Shown here in pieces: positions 6,992 through 13,797 of a stretch of DNA of 13,797 nt. The notes under the pieces were generated by a model that had not been told where the DNA came from, did no database searches, and was given only the letters and a program-made list of their open reading frames with translations. A program made the translations under genes and the position numbers. Source of the DNA: Strigomonas culicis (Eukaryota > Euglenozoa > Kinetoplastea > Trypanosomatida > Trypanosomatidae); the NCBI GenBank assembly GCA_000482145.1, contig AUXH01000519.1, positions 1-13,797 of the forward strand. The letters are read 5' to 3'. Each line of letters opens with the position of its first letter. Position 1 is the first letter of the stretch.

Positions 6992-7370
6992 GTTTCCGCG
7001 TTTGCTTCTTTACTACTATTACAGTGCATTTGTCGTTAGTTTATTATAGTTTGTACATTTTTTTTCGTTATTATTATTTTTTCTCTTTTAGTTGTGTTTT
7101 TCGTTGGTGTTTCTTTGTTTATTTATCTCCTTTTTTCATTTCTGTGTTTTTTTTTTCCATCTATTAGCGTGTGCTTTTGTTTTTATTACTATTGTTGTTG
7201 TTGTTTCTTGATATTTATTATTATTATTCTGTCTTATATATATTTTTTTGTTTTCTCACCTTTTGTGGTTATATACCTACATAATAAGTGCCTTTTTTCG
7301 TAGGCACGAGTGTCATCAGTTGTTTTACCAACACACATTCCTAATCGTTCAAATTGTATATACACATATA

Positions 7371-7409
7371 CTTTTTTTTTCGCTTTTATTGTTTTTTGTT
7401 GTTTAAAAG
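7371..7409 (+). promoter_or_regulatory. polypyrimidine tract and candidate trans-splice acceptor for the 1841-residue gene
   Basis: A T-rich tract (7371-7404, including a T-run and GTTTTTTGTTGTTT) is followed by AAAAG, giving a candidate AG at 7408-7409 and a 92-nt 5' UTR. No ATG occurs between it and 7502, which supports the chosen start. Other AGs closer to the ATG (for example in CTTAGG and GCAG) lack an adjacent pyrimidine tract. Confidence 0.55.
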
Positions 7410-7501
7410 TATAAAAATAAGAAATAATAATTATATTTAAAGAAGAAAAGGAGCATTCCACCTCACCCCCACACGGACACGACCCACCTTAGGCACTGCA
7501 G

Positions 7502-10500
7502 ATGAACACAAATGGGTATCCTACATCGGGGTGGTCCCCATCGAACGCGACGGCACCCTTGTACATGCTGCCAAAGTCGCAGGGAATCCGCACGCTCTAT
7601 GTCGCCTCGCCGATGACCACCACAACACCGCCGCTCCATCTACGAGGTGGGAGCGCCGTCGTCTTTCGCGCCAGTGAGGGCCCGCCGCCGCCCCCGCAGC
7701 AGCAGCAGCAGCAACCCGCCTCGTACACGCGGCGCGTGTCGGCGCCGCTGCCGGCGCTGCCGCGCCCCGACGGCGACATGGAAGCCCCGCGGGCCCCGGC
7801 GCAGCCCAAGCAGCTGCTGCTGGTGGACGCGCGTCGCTGCAGTCTGCCTGTGCTGCCGGTTCGGCCGGCGTCCGAGCCGCCGACCGGTGCCGTCGTCTGG
7901 CACCACAAGGGTTATCTGACACCCGCCGTCCCCGCCCGAATCATCAGTACGACGGGGAACATCATTTATGTGAATAGCAATGCGGTGAACCCATACCCAC
8001 GGTCGCCGGACGCCGAGGACGGCGCGGCGGAGGCGTCTAGCGCCACGCACGACGCGAAGGAGAGTGACGCCCAACGACGGCTCTCCAAGCGGCAGAAGGC
8101 AGAGGCAGCCAAATCCCAAAAAGCAGCCGAGAAGGAGCGCAAGCGAAACGAGAAGAGAATCGAGAAGGAGAAGGCGCTCGAGGAAAAGCGGCGGCGGAAG
8201 GAGGCGTCGTCGCAACAGCAGCGCCGGCGACCCCGGCGCTCGCAGAGCGCATCGAAGGAGTCCACGAGCATGACGAATAACACGGAAAACTCTTCTCATA
8301 GTAGTACAAACGGCGACCATGCGGACGACGGCAGCCAACCGGGTGACCGCCACGATGTGTACACGAAAATACGAAATCGGTATGAAAACGGCCAGCCCGG
8401 GGGGGACCCCAATGATAACCCTAACACAAACAAGGGGTATCATTTTTATTCCGGCGCGGCTTATTGCTACAAACCCACTGTCCTCCATGTGAACACAAAC
8501 TCAAATTACGATATGCTTAGCATCGTGCGCTACATGAGGCAGTACTACGGCAATAAAACGAATCATCCGACGAATACAGTGTTGGTGCTCGGCGGCTATC
8601 CGCGAGAGCTGCAGCAGCTGAACGACACAGACGCGCGTGGCGGTGAATGCATGATGAGTGAAGAAGAAGAAGAGCAGGAGGATGAAGAGGAGGAGTCGCC
8701 GAGGCCTAGCATCGAGAGCGACGACAACTTTTTCTACAACCCCAACAGTCACAGGAGTAGCAAGGAGCAGCGCAGCAAAGACCGATATATCATAAAGCTG
8801 CTGCTCCGCCACCAGCGCGGGCGCAGCCAGAAGCACGGCCGACCGTCACCGGAGCAGGATTCCGTTGACGCCGACCGCGCGGGCGAGCACAGCAAAGGCA
8901 GCAGCACGAAGCACAAGAAGAAGACGACGACCAAAAAGGAGAAGGGCGGCTGCAATGCGCACCTCGCGTTAGACTACAACGAAAGCACGGTCCCGCCGCC
9001 GTGGGCGTGCGCCGACAACGAGTCGCCGTGTAGTACAGACTCCATGAACAGCCTCCTCCCCATGCCCCAGCCGAAGCAGCAGCCGCGCTTCCGTGGGGCG
9101 CTGCTCTTGATGGCGAACCGCAACAACAACAACCGTGTCGTCTCCCACCCGCATTACACCGCCAACCTTCTGTCGCTGCGAGAGCAGCAGCGACGCTACT
9201 GGCAGACCAAGAACGCCGCCGCGCCGCAGCCACCGGCGCCGCCGACCACCTCCTCCCCACAGCAGCCACTGGCGCCACCACGCCCGCCACAGCAGCAGCA
9301 GCAGCAGAAGCAGCAGCAGCCACAAGACGAGCTGCAACGGATGAGTGTGCAGGTTCTCCAAGACGTATCGCAGCACCACACCCAAGGTCCCGTCGATAAT
9401 GCGAACGACAGCGCGGAAGATGGACCTCCCGCCTACGCGCAGCTGGACAACCTTAGCCTCTCCTCGTTCCGCAGCCTGCTGCGCAACGAGGACAGCAGCT
9501 CGAGCTCCACCGAGAGCTCGGAGGACGACCGGCGTCCCGGCGCCGACGCGCGCGGCCGCCGGCGCCCCCGCCGGCTCCCGCTGCCGCCCGCCGCGAGCTC
9601 CTCCGGCCTTGTGAGCGACTTCGAGCTGCAGGAGTTCAAGGAGGTGCCCTGCACGCCGTTCGATCCACCGGTGCCCGCGACGCCGTCCGCGAGCCCCGCG
9701 GCCGTCGGCAGCGTCTCCCTCTCGCCACTGCTGAGTCAGCGCAGCGCGGACGGCACCGCGACGCGCGGCACCCGCTCCACCCGCACGGTCAACACGAGCT
9801 CCAGCTCCCACGCCAGTGCGAGCGGGGGCAGCTGGACGCTCGCGCGCTACACGGTCGCTGCCGCGTCGGCGCGGAACAGCACGGCGGCCGTGCCGGCGCC
9901 GCCCTCCACCACGACGCTGCGCGGCACCACCGGCGGTAGCCGCGTCGGCGAGTATTCCTTTGCGGACGTGGAGACGGACGACAGTCGCGCGAGCATGTAC
10001 CGCGAGACGAACATGTCAAACCCCACGAACAGCAGCAGCGGATGGTCCAGGATCAGCCCGGCCGGCACCATCGAGGACAACAACAACAACACGTCCTGCG
10101 ACCTAGACCCCGCCAGCCTGCGCCAGCCGGACGACAAGGGAACCTCCACGAGCAGCGCGGCAAACGCGGACTCGAGCCCGGGCACCAGCATTAGCATGAG
10201 TGCGATGCGCATGGCCCTGTACAAGCCACAGCAGCAACAGGAGGAGGAGCAGCACGAGCGCGAGCGCTGGCGTCGACAGAAGGAGGAGGACGACGCGCGC
10301 GTGCTGGCGGCGGTCGCGATGGTGTCGCTGTCCGACGACAGCAGCTGCGACGCCTCGGTCTCCGCGGCCGGCGCCGGCGCGAACCGCACGCTGCCGCAGG
10401 CGGCGGCGGCCGACGCCGCCCTGGCCGTGCCGCTGCCGCCCCCTCAGCCACCGCGCATGGGTGCCTGTGGGGGCATGATCGCGCCCCCGCACGGCAGCAG

Positions 10501-13027
10501 CCTCGCACCGGCCCCCCGCCACGGCTCGCCCGACACGACGACCGCGGCGGCCGCGCACGCCCACACGAGCCGCAAGCAGCCGCCGGTGGTGATACTGAAC
10601 GAGGACGCCATGACGACCACCGGCGGCGCCACGCCGGGATCGACCAGTAGCAGCAACGGCAACAACAGCAACACCGGCCCACCGCACCTGACCGAGCTGG
10701 CGGCAGCCGCAGCCGCGACCACGGGCAGCAATAGCAGCAACAACGCGACGGCGGATAAGCGCGTGGGGATGTACTTTCGGGACGACGTGAGTGATGCGAA
10801 CAGTACTGCTAACAACAATAATAGTCTCATCAACCCGCATACCACCGCGCACCTCGGGGACCGCGGCCGCGGCTCGCCGGGCTCCCCATCTACTCGATGC
10901 AGCCGCAGCAGCAGCAGCAACAGTCTGCAGCTCCTGCCGTACCGCGACCACAGCGACCCCGCCATCCGCAGCCGCCGCAGCCGCGCCCTGACACAGCGGG
11001 AGACGCTCCTCAACAACCAGGTGAAGACGCTCATGGTGCTGCTGGACAACTATCCGACGTGCGACGACGACGCGAGCGCGCCGCCGGCGAAGGTGAAGGG
11101 GCGCTCCGCACCCGCCCTGCCACACGCGGCCGACGCGGCGGCTGTGATGCAGACATCGCTCGACAAGGGCTTTATCCGTCTGCACCCGCGGCGCGGGAAG
11201 CCCCGCAAAGGGACGCGCGTCCCTGCGGTGCGGGGCCGGCTGCCCGACGGGCGCGAGGCCGCGCCGTCCAGTGAAGAGGACGACAGCAGCAACGGGAGCG
11301 TGGGCGCCGCGCGGCGGGCCGCGGCCATGGCAGGGGACGAAGCGGTGTTCGAGCGCAACCAGCTGATCCTGCCGAACCAGAACGACGGCTCCTTGAGCGT
11401 GCGCCGGAGCGTCCCCAAGGAGGGCCATGGCAGCGCGGCCACGACGACGGCGAGTGCGACGACAGCGACGGCTGCCGCGACGGCGACCAGCTCGAACGCC
11501 TATCAGAACTTCAAGTTCAGCGAGGTGCTGCTGCTGCCCGCGCTGCCGCGGCCCAGGCTGAAGGGCGCCGCGCCGCCGCCCGCCTCACTGCAGCAGACGT
11601 ACCATCTCCACAACCGGCACTACCTGGAGCACACCGTGTACCCCACATCCATCCTTGTGCGGGATATACGGCACGTCTTTGCGTACGGCTGCATGAGCTC
11701 GCTGCTGCTCGCTGACGTGGGCTGCCCCTCCGCGCAGCCCACGTCGTGGACGAGCTGGGGGATCCTGTCTCAGATCGTGGGCCGCGCCTTCGAGGGCTTC
11801 TCCAGCATCTACTTCGAGTTCACCATGTCCATCTCTTTCCTCATCGACGACGAGGTGGTCGACTTACTGCAGGAGAGCTTCCAGCGCTCCTCCACGGCGG
11901 CCGCCGCCGGCAACGACGCCGCTGGCGCCGCGCTGCCGGTGCGCGCGCAGCCGCTGGTCGTGGCGGAGAGCCCGCTCTTCGGGTACGTGCCGCACGGGCT
12001 GCTGTACGTGAACGCCGGGAACCACCAGGAGTTCCTCGAGCTGCTCCACCTTGCGCTTCAGCAGGCGGAACAGCACACGATCAAGGGCATCCACGCACAG
12101 AACAGCCCGGCGGCCGCGCCGGGGGACAGCCCCGGCGCCAGCACGAGCCTGCGCGACGCCGGCGCGGCCCCCACCCCCACGCGCGGCAGCAAGGCAGCGG
12201 CAGCGGAGGAGGAGAACGGCATCATTCTCGTCACGTGCATTGTGAAGCAGATCCAGCCGAGCTCGAAGAACAAGAGCGAGAACCACGACGTGATGCGGGA
12301 AGCGGTGCGGCAGGCGCGGGAGGCGGCGCCGCCGGACGGCCCCGCGCCGGACCTCAATTTGCTGCAGAATGAGGACTACGATGTGGTCGTGTCGTCGCTC
12401 TTCGCGAGCGGCGTCGGCGACGGCGTCATCCACTACAGTCGCATCCTGGACAAGAACCCGGCCGAGCCGCGCGCGCTCTTCCAGCACGCCCTCCACGGCA
12501 GCAGTCATAGCAGCTGCATCTTCACCAGTCCGCTGTACGCGGAGCCGGCGGCGGCCGGTGGGGGTGGTGCGCGTGCGGTCGAGCTCGAGTCGCAGCTGCT
12601 CTTCGCGGCCTCCGTGCTGCAGCGCTTCACCGCGACGCGGCTGCGGAAGCCGTACGTGGGCAGCCTCAAGACCTTCACGACGAACGCGCGGCGGCGGGTG
12701 CAGAACATCGTCCAGAATGAGGCCGCGCTCGCCGCGGCGATAGCCGCGCCGTCTGCGGCGGCGGAGCGCCGAGGCACAGGGCGCGCGCCGAAGGGGCGAA
12801 AAGACATGTACCCCGACCGTCCGGAGGAGGTGGAGGGCACGGAGGCGGGGGCGGAGGGACAGAGCGGCGCCCACCACACCTCCAACGAGACGACGGTGGT
12901 GAACATCAAGACCCAGATCTTGAAGAAAATGAAGGACCGGCTCGATATGATGCTCGCCGACACGGAGGCCGTGCTGGAGAACCCGATCAACACCACGCTG
13001 AAGACCTACGTTCTCCAAATCCAATAA
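7502..13027 (+). CDS. kinesin-like protein with a degenerate motor domain behind a long disordered N-terminus (1841 aa)
   Basis: Residues 1 to about 1170 are mostly low-complexity: Pro/Gln runs (61-71, 595-608), a Lys/Glu/Arg-rich likely helix or coiled coil (186-245), an acidic run (386-398), Ser/Asn/Thr/Ala-rich stretches and a Lys cluster (470-482). A less repetitive, Tyr-rich segment sits at about 283-370. GMYF (1089-1092) and the C-terminal region match the 627-residue neighbour. Kinesin-like landmarks: VKTLMVLLDNYP (1174-1185); NFKFSEVLLL (1336-1345), like FxFDxVF; VFAYG-CMSSLLLAD (1392-1405), where VFAYG matches the strand before the kinesin P-loop; GILSQIVGRAFE (1420-1431), like GIIPR...F; FTMSISFLIDDEVVDLL (1440-1456); LVVAESPLFGYVPHGLLY (1485-1502); GIILVTCIVKQI (1573-1584); VVVSSLFASG (1628-1637); a Gly4 run (1686-1689). 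The C-terminal helix ends KTYV-LQIQ. P-loop GKT, SSRSH and DLAGSE are absent. Large insertions fall between these landmarks. Likely a non-motile scaffold or regulator, but this is inference; location and partners are unknown. Confidence 0.8.
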   Translation: MNTNGYPTSGWSPSNATAPLYMLPKSQGIRTLYVASPMTTTTPPLHLRGGSAVVFRASEGPPPPPQQQQQQPASYTRRVSAPLPALPRPDGDMEAPRAPAQPKQLLLVDARRCSLPVLPVRPASEPPTGAVVWHHKGYLTPAVPARIISTTGNIIYVNSNAVNPYPRSPDAEDGAAEASSATHDAKESDAQRRLSKRQKAEAAKSQKAAEKERKRNEKRIEKEKALEEKRRRKEASSQQQRRRPRRSQSASKESTSMTNNTENSSHSSTNGDHADDGSQPGDRHDVYTKIRNRYENGQPGGDPNDNPNTNKGYHFYSGAAYCYKPTVLHVNTNSNYDMLSIVRYMRQYYGNKTNHPTNTVLVLGGYPRELQQLNDTDARGGECMMSEEEEEQEDEEEESPRPSIESDDNFFYNPNSHRSSKEQRSKDRYIIKLLLRHQRGRSQKHGRPSPEQDSVDADRAGEHSKGSSTKHKKKTTTKKEKGGCNAHLALDYNESTVPPPWACADNESPCSTDSMNSLLPMPQPKQQPRFRGALLLMANRNNNNRVVSHPHYTANLLSLREQQRRYWQTKNAAAPQPPAPPTTSSPQQPLAPPRPPQQQQQQKQQQPQDELQRMSVQVLQDVSQHHTQGPVDNANDSAEDGPPAYAQLDNLSLSSFRSLLRNEDSSSSSTESSEDDRRPGADARGRRRPRRLPLPPAASSSGLVSDFELQEFKEVPCTPFDPPVPATPSASPAAVGSVSLSPLLSQRSADGTATRGTRSTRTVNTSSSSHASASGGSWTLARYTVAAASARNSTAAVPAPPSTTTLRGTTGGSRVGEYSFADVETDDSRASMYRETNMSNPTNSSSGWSRISPAGTIEDNNNNTSCDLDPASLRQPDDKGTSTSSAANADSSPGTSISMSAMRMALYKPQQQQEEEQHERERWRRQKEEDDARVLAAVAMVSLSDDSSCDASVSAAGAGANRTLPQAAAADAALAVPLPPPQPPRMGACGGMIAPPHGSSLAPAPRHGSPDTTTAAAAHAHTSRKQPPVVILNEDAMTTTGGATPGSTSSSNGNNSNTGPPHLTELAAAAAATTGSNSSNNATADKRVGMYFRDDVSDANSTANNNNSLINPHTTAHLGDRGRGSPGSPSTRCSRSSSSNSLQLLPYRDHSDPAIRSRRSRALTQRETLLNNQVKTLMVLLDNYPTCDDDASAPPAKVKGRSAPALPHAADAAAVMQTSLDKGFIRLHPRRGKPRKGTRVPAVRGRLPDGREAAPSSEEDDSSNGSVGAARRAAAMAGDEAVFERNQLILPNQNDGSLSVRRSVPKEGHGSAATTTASATTATAAATATSSNAYQNFKFSEVLLLPALPRPRLKGAAPPPASLQQTYHLHNRHYLEHTVYPTSILVRDIRHVFAYGCMSSLLLADVGCPSAQPTSWTSWGILSQIVGRAFEGFSSIYFEFTMSISFLIDDEVVDLLQESFQRSSTAAAAGNDAAGAALPVRAQPLVVAESPLFGYVPHGLLYVNAGNHQEFLELLHLALQQAEQHTIKGIHAQNSPAAAPGDSPGASTSLRDAGAAPTPTRGSKAAAAEEENGIILVTCIVKQIQPSSKNKSENHDVMREAVRQAREAAPPDGPAPDLNLLQNEDYDVVVSSLFASGVGDGVIHYSRILDKNPAEPRALFQHALHGSSHSSCIFTSPLYAEPAAAGGGGARAVELESQLLFAASVLQRFTATRLRKPYVGSLKTFTTNARRRVQNIVQNEAALAAAIAAPSAAAERRGTGRAPKGRKDMYPDRPEEVEGTEAGAEGQSGAHHTSNETTVVNIKTQILKKMKDRLDMMLADTEAVLENPINTTLKTYVLQIQ
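7694..7714 (+). repeat. in-frame CAG repeat encoding a Gln run
   Basis: CAG/CAA units encode Gln 66-71 directly after a Pro run. A second Gln-rich CAG array lies at 9291-9321. Such arrays tend to vary in length between strains; they sit in the disordered N-terminus and outside the kinesin-like region. Confidence 0.75.
9291..9321 (+). repeat. second in-frame CAG repeat (Gln run interrupted by Lys)
   Basis: CAG units encode a Gln6-Lys-Gln3 run at about residues 597-606, next to Pro/Ala-rich sequence. This is coding low-complexity sequence in the disordered N-terminal half. Confidence 0.75.
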
Positions 13028-13797
13028 AACAACATCATCAGAAGGACGCTTTTTTCTTTTCTTTTCCTTTTGCCTTTTGTAGTAGAAAGACAACAATTGT
13101 ACAAAAAAAAAAGAGGAAATCAGAAAAAGAATAAAGGAATGATTTTTAAAGAAAGGGCTTTAAAGACTTTTCTTAGTTTTTTGTTTTTTCTTTTTTACTT
13201 TTGAAGCGAATTGGAGTTTCGTGCATCGTTTCGTTTTGGTTTTGCTTTTTGATTTTTTCTTTTTTTTTCCAGTGTATGTACGGTCAACAAGTTGCTTTTT
13301 TTTTCTTGCTTGCTTTCTTCGAATAATATCACTATTACCTATCTTGTGCTTCATTATAGCATTCCCCTTTTCATTTTCCACCTTTTTTTTTCTGTTTGCT
13401 TGTTTGGGAATGGTGTTGTTGTTTTTTGTTTTTGTTTTTTTTCTTTTTTTGTGTGTGTGTCTGTGTGCTTTTTGTGTTTTGTTTTCTCTTAATAAAACAC
13501 TCAGTGTTTTGTTTTACATACACCTTCTATTTTACCATCCTCGTCCTCTTTTCTTTATACAAATCATCGGAAAGAGTGAAGGGGGGAGAGACAAGAAAGA
13601 CTTCAAAGTCGTAAAAAGAAAGAACAAATGGAAGTTCGTAATCTCAAACAAAAAAAAATAACTTTTTTTCTTGTTTCTTTTGCTTCACATGTTTTTTTTT
13701 CTCCAAAGTAACAAAAACTGTATTGTGCATATTTATTGTTAATGTTGCTTGATTGTGCTTATTTTTTTTTCTTTTTTGTTTCTTTTTTCGTTGTTGT
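13028..13797. other. AT-rich spacer downstream of the 1841-residue gene
   Basis: No gene is seen in these 770 nt. They should hold the 3' UTR of the upstream gene. T-rich tracts occur throughout (13040-13080, 13180-13270, 13380-13490). A tract at 13691-13704 followed by AG at 13707-13708, and further T-runs up to the window edge, may belong to the splice region of the next gene, whose start would lie outside the window. The 146-codon ORF at 13221 is a Phe/Leu/Cys-rich reading of pyrimidine tracts. Confidence 0.75.

Larger units (their letters stand above)
5594..7501. other. AT-rich intergenic spacer between the two kinesin-like genes
   Basis: The spacer is 1908 nt, with no convincing protein or RNA gene. 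It holds a GA microsatellite right after the stop, an AT repeat at about 5806-5823, a G10 run at 5964-5973, a perfect 16-bp palindrome centred at 6069/6070, (GTTT)5 at 6091-6110, a GC-richer foldable island at about 6340-6425, AAT/ATT repeats at 6767-6844, a TC/TATC repeat at 6930-6991 and the splice region of the next gene. The short ORFs in it are low-complexity. Confidence 0.8.

Noticed and set aside
7502..11000. The low-complexity N-terminus as a tandem-repeat surface antigen
   Set aside because: I find no regular repeat unit, no signal peptide and no anchor; the composition is mixed Ser/Asn/Gln/Pro/Ala low complexity, better described as disordered.
10103..11428. 441-codon open frame on the - strand inside the 1841-residue gene
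   Set aside because: It lies wholly antisense to a long gene with paralogue support. GC-rich codons commonly leave the opposite strand open, and the translation is Arg/Val/Ala-rich with no recognisable domain.
11864..13096. 410-codon open frame on the - strand over the end of the 1841-residue gene
   Set aside because: It is antisense to the region with the strongest paralogue conservation, and the translation is a shadow rich in Arg/Leu/Val. All other genes are on the + strand, as expected in a directional cluster.
13221..13661. 146-codon + strand ORF after the last gene
   Set aside because: Its Phe/Leu/Cys/Val-rich content follows directly from pyrimidine tracts in a 3' UTR or spacer. It lacks the GC-rich coding composition.

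Overview
The window looks like part of a directional gene cluster from a trypanosomatid flagellate (Kinetoplastea). All four supportable genes are on the + strand. They are intronless, with GC-rich coding regions and strongly G/C-ending codons. They are separated by 1.3 to 1.9 kb of AT-rich sequence full of pyrimidine tracts and microsatellites, and candidate trans-splice acceptor AGs lie shortly before the start codons. Two genes are amastins, a family typical of kinetoplastids. I cannot fix the genus or species.

Layout: (1) 1-407, the 3' two thirds of an amastin-like gene cut by the window edge. (2) 408-1789, spacer. (3) 1790-2404, a complete 204-residue amastin-like gene, the tandem paralogue of the first. 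(4) 2405-3709, spacer. (5) 3710-5593, a 627-residue protein with a low-complexity N-terminus and a C-terminal globular region. (6) 5594-7501, spacer with several microsatellites and one short GC-richer, foldable island near 6340-6425. (7) 7502-13027, a 1841-residue protein with a very long disordered N-terminus and a C-terminal region paralogous to that of the 627-residue protein. (8) 13028-13797, spacer leading to an unseen next gene.

The main result concerns the last two genes. They are tandem paralogues, and their shared C-terminal region reads by eye like a kinesin motor domain that has lost its nucleotide-binding machinery. The order and spacing of kinesin landmarks are kept: the first beta strand, an FxFDxV-like strand, VFAYG before the P-loop, the LEIYNE...DLL segment, the xVxExPxxGxxVxGL segment, the strand after switch I, the switch II strand, the LTRLL/LGGN segment and a C-terminal helix. 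The P-loop GQTxxGKT, switch I NxxSSRSH and switch II DLAGSE motifs are replaced, with closely related or identical substitutes in both paralogues. Around the switch II position the two proteins share 35 consecutive identical residues, 57 nt of which are identical in DNA. This points to a pair of non-catalytic, kinesin-like proteins under a constraint other than ATP hydrolysis, or to local gene conversion. The kinesin assignment is my inference from recalled consensus motifs and needs a profile or structure search.

Nothing suggests that the amastin pair and the kinesin-like pair work together. They are neighbours in what is probably one polycistronic unit, where adjacency carries little functional information.
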